Below are positions 54,915 through 62,200 of a DNA stretch of 64,000 nucleotides, in pieces (within the stretch, counting starts at the first letter, position 1; every line of letters begins with the position of its first letter). The position numbers and the translations under genes are program-made. The DNA lies in NCBI RefSeq assembly GCF_004217185.1, contig NZ_SHKL01000001.1:2912001-2976000 (forward strand), in the 5' to 3' direction. A model generated the notes under the pieces. That model saw only the letters and a list, made by a program, of their open reading frames with translations, was not told the origin of the DNA and searched no databases. The stretch is from Pseudonocardia sediminis. GTDB lineage: Bacteria; Actinomycetota; Actinomycetes; Mycobacteriales; Pseudonocardiaceae.

Positions 54915-55676
54915 CTAGAGCTGCACGCCCTTCGTGAGGGCACCGTCGACGACGAGGTTCGTCCCGCTGATCCGGCTCGCCCGCGGGCTGACCAGGCTGA
55001 CCACTGCGTAGGCGGTCTCCTCCGGCGTGCCCATCCGGCCGGTCGGGTTCATCGCGAGGATGTCGGCGAAGAAGTCGGGGGAGCCCTGCTCGGTCTGCTG
55101 CCACACGCCGCCGTCGAAGTAGACGTTGCCGGGGGAGACGGCGTTGGCCCGCACGCCCCTCGACGCCAGGTCGTAGGCCAGCCCGGAGACGTAGTGCACC
55201 AGCGCCGCCTTCATCACCCCGTAGGAGCCGTCGGCGAAGTCGATCTCGCGGCCGGAGACGCTGGAGATCGCCGTGACCGACGCGGCGTCGCTGCGCTCCA
55301 GGTGCGGCAGCGCGGCCTCGACCAGCGCGACCGTGTGCATCAGGTCGACCTGGAAGCTGTTGCGCCAGTTCTCCTCGCCCGGCCCGATCGCCAGCGCGCT
55401 GACGTTGGCGACGACGGCGTCCACCTGCCCGAAGTGCTGCGCCGAGGCCTCCACCCAGGACGCGACGGCGGCGGAGTCGGCGACGTCCACCGCCGTCCCG
55501 ACGACGTCGGCCCCGTTCGCCCGGATCTCCGCCTCGGCCGCGCGCACACCGTCCTCGCCGCGGGCGCAGAACGCGACCCGCGCGCCCTCGGCCACCAGAC
55601 CCTCGACGACGGCGCGGCCGATCCCGCGCGATCCGCCGGTGACCAGCACGACGCGTCCGGTGAGCAGCATGTCCAT
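54915..55676 (-). CDS. short-chain dehydrogenase/reductase
   Basis: A 253-residue SDR: cofactor motif VVLVTGGSRGIGRAVVEGLVAEGA, ANVSALA in place of NAG, catalytic ISSVSG (Ser) and YGVMK (Tyr-x3-Lys), and C-terminal VDGALTKGVQL. Substrate unknown. It follows the acetamidase gene by 23 bases on the same strand, so the two are likely cotranscribed. Confidence 0.88.
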   Translation of the reverse strand: MDMLLTGRVVLVTGGSRGIGRAVVEGLVAEGARVAFCARGEDGVRAAEAEIRANGADVVGTAVDVADSAAVASWVEASAQHFGQVDAVVANVSALAIGPGEENWRNSFQVDLMHTVALVEAALPHLERSDAASVTAISSVSGREIDFADGSYGVMKAALVHYVSGLAYDLASRGVRANAVSPGNVYFDGGVWQQTEQGSPDFFADILAMNPTGRMGTPEETAYAVVSLVSPRASRISGTNLVVDGALTKGVQL

Positions 55677-55699
55677 GGGATGTCTCCTGGGTCGGGGGT

Positions 55700-56710
55700 C
55701 TACAGGGAGCGGGACTGTTCGCGCAGGTGCCGGTGCACGCCGCCGTACGCGGCACCGGCCGGGAGGAGCCCCTTCGCGACCTTGGTGACCGCGCTGTAGT
55801 TGGTGTCCACGACGTTGGCCAGCGGGGACTCCGAGATCTGGGTGAGCAGCTGGTAGGCGTCGAGCCGGTCCAGCCCGTACAGCTCGCCGAGCCAGGCGAT
55901 CATGCCGATCTGGCTGGCCCGCCAGGCGTCCTCCAGCGGCCGCGACGACCCGACGACGGTGTAGTGCGTGTCGCTCTCGATCCGCGGCCACGCCGGGGCC
56001 GGGTTCTCCGGGGACGCCTTGATCAGCTCGACGAGCAATACGACGTCCATCGCGCCCTCGACGGCGGTCCCGCAGCTCTCGCCCTCTCCCTGGCGGTAGT
56101 GCCCGTCCCCGACCGAGAACAGCGCGCCGTCGACGTTGACCTGCAGATAGCAGGTGGCGCCGGGCTTCATCTCCGGCGTGTCCATGTTGCCGCCGAACAC
56201 GTCGGGCACCAGGGAGCTGCGCACCTCACGCCCGGGCGGGGCGACGCCGACGGTGCCGAGCATCGGGTTGCACGGCAGCTCCAGGCGCATCTCGGTGCTC
56301 TGCGCCTCGAACAGCACGGTGCCGGCGGCGCGGTCGAGCTGGTAGATCCAGGTCCGCTCGGGCAGCGGGTCGTGCAGCAGCGCGGTGCGGTCGGTGACCG
56401 ACAGCCCCCCGAAGAACGGGATGAGCGTCGACGCGCCCCAGTCCCGCGCCGGCGTCAGGTCGACGATGTGCAGGGCCAGGGTGTCGCCGGGCTCGGCACC
56501 CTCGACGAAGAACGGCCCGGTCTGCGGGTTCACCTCGGCCATGTTCAGCACGTCGCTCGGACGGTCGGTGGTGCGGGTCAGCCGCCCGGAGAACGCGTCC
56601 TCGGTCCAGAGCCGCAGGCACGTGCCGGGGGAGATCCGGTGCGTGGGCGCGACGCCGCCGAACGTCCAGGCGTACTGGCCGGGTTCGGGGCGGTACTCGA
56701 CGACCTGCAT
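55700..56710 (-). CDS. fmdA: acetamidase/formamidase family protein
   Basis: A 336-residue protein of the FmdA/AmdA family that hydrolyses formamide or acetamide to the acid and ammonia. Segments: WTEDAFSGRL, NPQTGPFFVEGAEPGDTLALHIVDLTP, the MRLELPCNPMLGTVGVAPPG motif, VPDVFGGNMDTPEMKPGATCYLQVNVDGALFSVGDGHYRQGEGE, and GTAVEGAMDVVL. GAGGAT precedes the ATG by about 9 bases. The FmdB-like gene just upstream supports a formamidase/acetamidase role. Confidence 0.88.
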   Translation of the reverse strand: MQVVEYRPEPGQYAWTFGGVAPTHRISPGTCLRLWTEDAFSGRLTRTTDRPSDVLNMAEVNPQTGPFFVEGAEPGDTLALHIVDLTPARDWGASTLIPFFGGLSVTDRTALLHDPLPERTWIYQLDRAAGTVLFEAQSTEMRLELPCNPMLGTVGVAPPGREVRSSLVPDVFGGNMDTPEMKPGATCYLQVNVDGALFSVGDGHYRQGEGESCGTAVEGAMDVVLLVELIKASPENPAPAWPRIESDTHYTVVGSSRPLEDAWRASQIGMIAWLGELYGLDRLDAYQLLTQISESPLANVVDTNYSAVTKVAKGLLPAGAAYGGVHRHLREQSRSL

Positions 56711-56873
56711 CGGGCGATCCTCGTCATCGCGGCTCGACACGGCAAGGGGCCGGTGATCGGTAGCCGGGCGGCGATACGCGACAACGATGTCGCACATCGC
56801 CTCCGAGGATCCGATCAAGCGCGCGGGCGTCACCGGACGGCGGGGTCGCGCAGGACCTGCAGGGGCGCCGGGC

Positions 56874-57317
56874 TCAGTCCTTCGGCGCCGTGGGCTTCAC
56901 CCGGTCCTTGCTCGCCTCGGCGGCGGCCGCGGTGGCGTTCTTGCTGGTCGCGGCGCGGGAGGCGAGCTCCTTGTAGGTCAGGGGCTTGCGCTCGAAGACG
57001 CCCTCGTGCGCGGCGACGGCGTCGCGGTGCTCCTTGTGCTCGGGGTTGTTCGCCTCGAACTCCTGACGCGCCTCGACGGTGCGTCGCCAGTGCGTGATCG
57101 TGTCCCGGTCGCCGTTGTTGAGGCCCTCCCAGGACTGCGGGGCCTTCGACATCGCCGGCGGGGGAGTGGCGCGGCCGCGGCCGTGCACCGCGGGCGAGGG
57201 TGGGCGACGGGTGGTCGCGCCCCCGCAGGACGGGCAGTCCGGCGCGGGGGAGCTCCAGGACGGGACCATCAGCTCGAAGCGGGCCCCGCAGGCGCAGGCG
57301 TAGTCGTACAGGGGCAC
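56874..57317 (-). CDS. FmdB-type zinc ribbon protein
   Basis: A 147-residue protein beginning PLYDYACACGARFELMV and then CPSCGG: the C-x-C and C-x2-C pairs of the FmdB family zinc ribbon. The rest is low complexity and basic. FmdB was described as a regulator of amidase/formamidase genes in methylotrophs, and here it lies 163 bases upstream of the fmdA-like gene on the same strand. GGAGG stands 8 bases before the GTG at 57317. Confidence 0.85.
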   Translation of the reverse strand: MPLYDYACACGARFELMVPSWSSPAPDCPSCGGATTRRPPSPAVHGRGRATPPPAMSKAPQSWEGLNNGDRDTITHWRRTVEARQEFEANNPEHKEHRDAVAAHEGVFERKPLTYKELASRAATSKNATAAAAEASKDRVKPTAPKD

Positions 57318-57364
57318 CGGAATTCTCCTCCGAGTCGTGCGAACCGCGGCCGCGGTGGACGAGA

Positions 57365-57399
57365 GCGGCGTTCGTCGCGTCGCACGCGACGAACGCCGC
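57365..57399. terminator. 16-bp perfect hairpin with 3-base loop
   Basis: GCGGCGTTCGTCGCGT (57365-57380), loop CGC, ACGCGACGAACGCCGC (57384-57399). It lies downstream of the metallo-beta-lactamase gene and before the FmdB-like gene. The flanking GGACGAGAGC and the CGTTCGT arm resemble the core of the tandem repeat array at 39.5 kb. Confidence 0.8.
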
Positions 57400-57434
57400 A
57401 CCCGTGCCGGGGACCGCGAGGTGAGCGGGGTGGA

Positions 57435-58253
57435 TCAGGTGTAGGAGTTGCCCGGGCCGGTGCGCAGCTCGGTGATCTGGTTGGCGTCGTGGCCGAAGAT
57501 GACCTTGGCGTTGGTCTTCTCCTGGATGCCGCGGATCTTCTCGACCGAGGCGAACCAGCCGACCGTGTCGTAGACGATGCCGGCGGCGATCGGCGGCGGG
57601 CCGTAGGACTCCGAGCGGTACAGCGAGTCCGAGGCGAAGATCATCGTGCCCTCGTCCTTGAGGTCCACCTGCAGGCTCATGGTGCCCCAGGTGTGACCGG
57701 GGGTACGCAGGAGCGTGATCCCGGGGAGGATCTCGGTGTCCTCGTTGATCGTGTCGAGCTCGAGCCCGTCGTAGTCGGACTTGATGTGCGCGCCGAGGTT
57801 GTGGCCGTCGAAGGAGAACGCGCCCTCCTTCTCCTTCTCGTCGACGATGATCTTGGTGTCGGTCTTGGCCCACATCTGCGCGTTCGCCGCGTGGTCCAGG
57901 TGCAGGTGCGAGAGCAGCAGGTAGTCGATGTCGTTCGGCTCGAGGTTGAGCTGCTTGAGCCGCGAGTCGAGCCACATGTCCTCGGTGGCCGCGTCGACCG
58001 GGAAGAACTGGCCCAGCCCGGACGGGGCCCAGCGGGTCTCCCAGTCGCGGGGGACCCCGGAGTCCCAGATCAGCTTCTTGCCCGACGGGTGCTCGATGTA
58101 GACGACGTGGGTCGGGACCTCGACCCAGTCCTTCTTCTTGTCCGGCTGCTGGTAGGTCGCCATGCGGCTGGGGTCGATCAGCAGCCAGGTCAGGTCGGCG
58201 TGCATGACGCCGGTCGGAAGGATCGTGACCTTGATCTTGTCGGAGTCGGACAT
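57435..58253 (-). CDS. metallo-beta-lactamase-fold hydrolase, N-acyl homoserine lactonase-like
   Basis: A 272-residue MBL enzyme: HADLTWLLIDPSRM, VVYIEHPSGKKLIWDSGVPRDW, the metal motif LLLSHLHLDHAANA (H-x-H-x-D-H), LLRTPGHTWGTMSLQVDL, FASDSLYR and VIFGHDANQ at the end. This is the layout of AttM/AiiB-type lactonases, so it may open the lactone ring of acyl-homoserine lactones or related lactones. The sequence is notably Lys-rich for this genome (PDKKKDW, DEKEKEGAF). A GAGGAG box precedes the ATG at 58253. Confidence 0.85.
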   Translation of the reverse strand: MSDSDKIKVTILPTGVMHADLTWLLIDPSRMATYQQPDKKKDWVEVPTHVVYIEHPSGKKLIWDSGVPRDWETRWAPSGLGQFFPVDAATEDMWLDSRLKQLNLEPNDIDYLLLSHLHLDHAANAQMWAKTDTKIIVDEKEKEGAFSFDGHNLGAHIKSDYDGLELDTINEDTEILPGITLLRTPGHTWGTMSLQVDLKDEGTMIFASDSLYRSESYGPPPIAAGIVYDTVGWFASVEKIRGIQEKTNAKVIFGHDANQITELRTGPGNSYT

Positions 58254-58396
58254 CGCTCTCCTCGTCGAGTTGGTATGCCCTGGTGATCGGGGTTACACCG
58301 GCCGATGCAGCATGCCGCATGGATCACCGGAGCGACAACCGGACCGCGTTCGATGATCGTCGGCGTCCGGAGGCCCCGCGGGGTGGCGTCGCGTCG

Positions 58397-58402
58397 TAGG
58401 CT
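58397..58402 (+). promoter_or_regulatory. TAGGCT -10 hexamer of a probable leaderless promoter (Sua5-like gene)
   Basis: TAGGCT followed by 6 bases (CGCCCG) and the ATG at 58409. Nearly the same sequence precedes the DUF3500 gene. Confidence 0.5.
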
Positions 58403-58408
58403 CGCCCG

Positions 58409-59032
58409 ATGGCGAGGTACTACGACGTGCACCCGCAGAACCCGCAACGACGCAGCATCACGCAGGTCGTCGACCTCGTGCGGGAGGGCGGGCTGATCGC
58501 CTACCCGACCGACTCGTGCTTCGCCCTCGGGTGCTCGCTCGGGAACAAGGAGGGGCTGGACCGGATCCGGACCATCCGCCACCTCGACGACCGGCACCAC
58601 TTCACCCTGATGTGCGCCGACTTCGCCCAGCTCGGGCAGTTCGTGCAGATCAGCAACGCGGTGTTCCGGGCGGTGAAGGCCTCGACCCCGGGCCGCTACA
58701 CGTTCATCCTCCCGGCGACCAAGGAGGTCCCGCGCCGGCTGCTGCACCCGAAGAAGAAGACCGTCGGCGTGCGGATCCCGGAACACGCGACCACCCAGGC
58801 ACTGCTGGCCGAGCTCGGCGAGCCGATGCTGTCGTCGACCCTGCTCCTGCCCGACCACTCCGAGCCGATGACGCAGGGCTGGGAGATCAAGGAGGAGCTC
58901 GACCACGTCGTCGACGCGGTGATCGACTCCGGAGACTGCGGCGTCGAGCCGACGACGGTCGTGGACCTCTCCGGCGACGAGCCCGAGATCATCCGCGCCG
59001 GCGCCGGTGATCCCTCCCGTTTCGCCGCGTGA
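58409..59032 (+). CDS. Sua5/YciO/YrdC-family protein (YciO type)
   Basis: A 207-residue protein. The family's RNA/ATP-binding segments are present: LVREGGLIAYPTDSCFALGCSLGNKEGLDRIRTIR, HFTLMCADFAQLGQF, GRYTFILPATKEVPRRLLHPKKKTVGVRIPEH, MLSSTLLLP and GVEPTTVVDLSGDEPEIIRAGAGD. It is more like YciO than TsaC, so a role in tRNA threonylcarbamoyladenosine is possible but not certain. It overlaps the following membrane protein gene by 4 bases. Confidence 0.87.
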   Translation: MARYYDVHPQNPQRRSITQVVDLVREGGLIAYPTDSCFALGCSLGNKEGLDRIRTIRHLDDRHHFTLMCADFAQLGQFVQISNAVFRAVKASTPGRYTFILPATKEVPRRLLHPKKKTVGVRIPEHATTQALLAELGEPMLSSTLLLPDHSEPMTQGWEIKEELDHVVDAVIDSGDCGVEPTTVVDLSGDEPEIIRAGAGDPSRFAA

Positions 59033-59580
59033 GCGCTCCGGTACTGCCCCGGGACGCACTGGTCGGTGTCGCGGTCGGCGCCGTGTTCGGCGTGGCCTGG
59101 GTGTTCTGGGGGTCGGGCGGTCTCGCCTCGCCGGTGCCGCTGGTGGTGCGTGTGGTGGCGGTCGTCGTCGCGGTCGCGCTGCTGGTGCGGGCGGTGACGC
59201 TGCTGCGGTCCGCGCCGCCGGGTGCCGGTTCCGGGGGCGGCTCGATGTTCGCCTCGCGTGCCTACCGGTTGACGGTGCTGGCCGAGCTGGTCGGACTGTT
59301 CGCCGGCAACGTCGTCCTGCAGGCGTTCGGGCTGGCGCAGTACGTCATCTGCTGGACGGCGATCGTCGTCGGCGTGCACTTCCTCGGCTTCGGCCGGGTG
59401 TTCCAGCGGCGCTTCTACACCGTGGGTGCGGTGATCCTGGGGATCGGGATCGTCGGCGTCCTGGTGGGGCTGCTCGGCGCGTCGGCGCCCGTGATCGCGG
59501 CCGTCACCGGACTGGGGTGCGGGGCGTACTTCCTGGCGGGATCGTCGGCGACGCTGCTGCGCGGTTCTCCCGCCGTGTAG
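59029..59580 (+). CDS. hypothetical integral membrane protein
   Basis: A 183-residue protein with about five hydrophobic segments (LVGVAVGAVFGVAWVFWG; LVVRVVAVVVAVALLVRAV; LTVLAELVGLFAGNVVL; a YVICWTAIVVGVHFLGF segment; VILGIGIVGVLVGLLGA and more). No known motif. Coupled by 4-base overlap to the Sua5-like gene. Confidence 0.7.
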   Translation: MSAPVLPRDALVGVAVGAVFGVAWVFWGSGGLASPVPLVVRVVAVVVAVALLVRAVTLLRSAPPGAGSGGGSMFASRAYRLTVLAELVGLFAGNVVLQAFGLAQYVICWTAIVVGVHFLGFGRVFQRRFYTVGAVILGIGIVGVLVGLLGASAPVIAAVTGLGCGAYFLAGSSATLLRGSPAV

Positions 59581-59638
59581 CCCGGGGGACCGTCACCCGC
59601 GGTGAGCCGTACGGGTCGGGCCCGGCACACTGGGGGCC

Positions 59639-61201
59639 GTGCTGACCGCCCCTGAGCAGCAGTCCCCGCCCTGGCCGAGCCGAGGGAAACGGGAACGCGC
59701 CGTGCGTCGCGACCGTCTCCCGATCGCCGCCTTCGCCGGGATCCTGGTGGTGCTCGCGATCGGGATCTGGGCGACGTGGAGCACGACGATCGACGACGCG
59801 TTCATCACCTACCGCTACGCGCTGCACGCGGCCGACGGGGTGGGCCCGACATGGAACCCCGGCGCCGACCCGGTGGAGGGGTTCACCAACTTCGCCTGGA
59901 TGGCCTGGCACGTCCCGTTCGCAGCGCTCGGTGTGCCGCTCCCGCTGGTCTCGAAGCTGACGTCGGCGCTCTGCGCGGCCGCGACGGCGTGGATGCTGCT
60001 GCGCGAGCCGGCGACCCGGACCGGCAAGGCCACCGCCGTCGGGGCCTACCTGCTGTTCCTGCCGACGTACCTGCACGTCGTCGCCGGTCTGGAGACCGCG
60101 GCGTTCGCGCTGGTCCTGCTCCGCGTGGTGGTGCTCGGCGTGCGGGTGCTGCGCGGTGTCGGGGTGCGGGCCTGGGAGCTGCCGGTGCTCCTGCTCGTCG
60201 GCGGGATGCTGCGTCCGGAGGGCGCGGTGGCGGTGGTCCCGGCGCTCGCGGTGTGGGCCTGGACGACCCGGTCCGACCGGCGCACCTGGCTGTGGACCGG
60301 GGGCGCCGCCGTCGTCGGCGCCGTCTACTTCCTCTGGCGGTGGTCGTACTACGGCCAGCTGCTGCCGAACACGTTCTACGTGAAGTTCGGTCACCTCGCG
60401 GCTGGGCAGCGCTGGCTCGAGGTCACCTGCGCCGCGCTGCTGCCGCTGATCGTGCTGGCCGCGTCCCTGGCGCTGCGGCGCGACGCGTGGCGGCCAGGGG
60501 TCCTCATCAGCGTGACGGTCGGCCTGACCTACGTGACGTACGCGCTGTCCGGCCCGTCGATGGACTACCTGCACCGGTTCGCCTTCCACGCCGTGCCGGT
60601 GCTGTGCCTGGCGGCCGGGTTCGCGCTGGACACGGTGATGCCCCGGCGTCTCGCGGCGGTGGTCGGGGCGGTCGCGGTCGGCTGGACCGCGCTGGCCGGC
60701 GTCACCGCGAACGACGCCCGCGTCATCGTCAACTACGGGGTCGACCTGGACCGCGCCCACGCCGCGATCGGGCGGGGCCTCGCCGACGCGGACCTGCCCG
60801 TCCCGGCGCGCACGCTGGCCACCTCCGACGCCGGCGCGATCCCCTACTACAGCGACTGGCAGGCCATCGACTACATCGGCCTCAACGACGAGGCGATCGC
60901 CCGCGGCGCCTCCCCGACGGACGTGGTCGGTGCCGAGCGACCGACCGTCGTGGTCGTGACGAGCACGAACCCGGTCCCGCCGGTGACCGCGTACGGGCTG
61001 GACGTCCCGGCGGCGACCCGTGGCTACGAGCAGGTCGCCGCGGTGCAGATGCGGGAGGACTACTGGCAGCTCGTCTACGCCGAGCCGGAGTGGGCCCCGC
61101 GCCTGCGCCCGGCCATCGCCGCCGAGCAAGCACGCTCCGACTCCCGCGCCGACGGTCGCTACGACGAGACCTACTCCCGCTGGCTGGCTCGCCTGTTCTG
61201 A
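59639..61201 (+). CDS. GT-C glycosyltransferase, AftB/ZomB-like (arabinofuranosyltransferase)
   Basis: A 520-residue membrane glycosyltransferase with about 10 hydrophobic segments and a soluble C-terminal domain. The catalytic-type first loop is TTIDDAFITYRYALHAADGVGPTWNPGADPVEGFTNF, as in AftB, and LPNTFYVKFGHLAAGQRW is also conserved. Such enzymes use decaprenyl-phospho-arabinose outside the membrane for arabinan in cell walls. The C-terminal LATSDAGAIPYYSDWQAIDYIGLNDEAIARG is typical. The GTG at 59639 seems leaderless or nearly so. Confidence 0.8.
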   Translation: MLTAPEQQSPPWPSRGKRERAVRRDRLPIAAFAGILVVLAIGIWATWSTTIDDAFITYRYALHAADGVGPTWNPGADPVEGFTNFAWMAWHVPFAALGVPLPLVSKLTSALCAAATAWMLLREPATRTGKATAVGAYLLFLPTYLHVVAGLETAAFALVLLRVVVLGVRVLRGVGVRAWELPVLLLVGGMLRPEGAVAVVPALAVWAWTTRSDRRTWLWTGGAAVVGAVYFLWRWSYYGQLLPNTFYVKFGHLAAGQRWLEVTCAALLPLIVLAASLALRRDAWRPGVLISVTVGLTYVTYALSGPSMDYLHRFAFHAVPVLCLAAGFALDTVMPRRLAAVVGAVAVGWTALAGVTANDARVIVNYGVDLDRAHAAIGRGLADADLPVPARTLATSDAGAIPYYSDWQAIDYIGLNDEAIARGASPTDVVGAERPTVVVVTSTNPVPPVTAYGLDVPAATRGYEQVAAVQMREDYWQLVYAEPEWAPRLRPAIAAEQARSDSRADGRYDETYSRWLARLF

Positions 61202-61222
61202 GCCGGTCCCTCCGGGCCGGGG

Positions 61223-61807
61223 TCAGGCGTCGAGCAGGCGCTGCAGCGCGGAGCGCAGGTCCTCGACCGTGGTGGGCCGGCCGAGCAGCGCCTGCAGCAA
61301 CGTCCCCTCGACGAGCGCGACCACCGCCTGCACACGCCCCGGATCGGCCACGTGCCCGCCGATCATCTCGGCGAGCCGGTCCGCCCACTCCAGCGCGACC
61401 GGTGCGAGCTCCGGGCGGCGCGCGGCCATCAGGTAGAGCTCGTACTCCGCGGCCATCAGGGCGTTGCCCGGCACGACGTCCCAGCCGATGATCGACTCGG
61501 CGAGGGCCGTCGGAAGGTCGGCCCCCTCGCGGACGGCGGCGAACACCTGGTCCCCGGCCTCGACGTAGCGCTTTCCGGCCCGGGTCAGTGCCGAGACCAG
61601 GATGTCGTCGATGTCGGTGAAGTAGTAGGCCACCGAGGAGTGCGCGACGCCGGCCGCCGCGGCGACGGACCGGTGCGTGACGTGCCCGGCCCCGTCGCGG
61701 GCGATCACCTCGAGCGTGGCGTCGAGCAGCTTGCGACGGCGACGCTCACCGTGCGCCCGGCGCCCGTCGATCCTGGGTTCGCCGGTGGGGGGCGCGTCGT
61801 CGGCCAT
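61223..61807 (-). CDS. TetR-family regulator
   Basis: A 194-residue protein with an N-terminal helix-turn-helix (RRKLLDATLEVIARDGAGHVTHRSVAAAAGVAHSSVAYYFTDIDDILV) and a C-terminal ligand domain (SIIGWDVVPGNALMAAEYELYLMAARRPEL). It overlaps the SMR gene by 1 base in an operon and probably represses that operon from the operator upstream of the SMR gene. Confidence 0.9.
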   Translation of the reverse strand: MADDAPPTGEPRIDGRRAHGERRRRKLLDATLEVIARDGAGHVTHRSVAAAAGVAHSSVAYYFTDIDDILVSALTRAGKRYVEAGDQVFAAVREGADLPTALAESIIGWDVVPGNALMAAEYELYLMAARRPELAPVALEWADRLAEMIGGHVADPGRVQAVVALVEGTLLQALLGRPTTVEDLRSALQRLLDA

Positions 61808-62133
61808 CAGTGCGCCGCCCCCAGCTCCAGGGCCAGCACGCCGCCGATGACCAGCACGATGCCGCCGATCTGGACGCCGGTCAGGCCGTCGCCGAGGAAC
61901 ACGGCGCCGATGATCGCGACCAGGGCGACCCCGGCTGCCGCCCAGATGCCGTAGGCGACGCCCAGGGGCATGCCCATCTTGAGCACCTGTGAGAGCAGCG
62001 CGAACGCACCGAGGTAGCCGATGACGACGACGATCGAGGGGACCAGCTTCGTGAACCCCTCGGACAGTCGCAGGCTCACCGTCCCGGCCACCTCGAGCAG
62101 GATCGCGAACGCCAGAAGGACGGCGGCGGGCAT
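61807..62133 (-). CDS. small multidrug resistance (SMR) transporter
   Basis: A 108-residue protein with four membrane helices. The essential Glu is at residue 14 in LLEVAGTVSLRLSEGF; helix 3 reads PLGVAYGIWAAAGVALVAIIGAVFLGDGL. It resembles EmrE/QacE/SugE proteins, which export cationic drugs or guanidinium by proton exchange. It is the first gene of an operon with the TetR regulator. Confidence 0.92.
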   Translation of the reverse strand: MPAAVLLAFAILLEVAGTVSLRLSEGFTKLVPSIVVVIGYLGAFALLSQVLKMGMPLGVAYGIWAAAGVALVAIIGAVFLGDGLTGVQIGGIVLVIGGVLALELGAAH

Positions 62134-62161
62134 GGTCGGACCTCGTTCTCACAGCCGGGAT

Positions 62162-62181
62162 AGTGGAACAAATGTATCACT
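62162..62181. promoter_or_regulatory. imperfect palindrome before the SMR-TetR operon
   Basis: AGTG-N3-CA-N2-TG-N3-CACT over 20 bases with 7 of 10 pairs matching, 29 bases upstream of the SMR start. AT-rich context; a likely TetR site. Confidence 0.5.
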
Positions 62182-62200
62182 GACCCGTTGCGAGAAGCGT

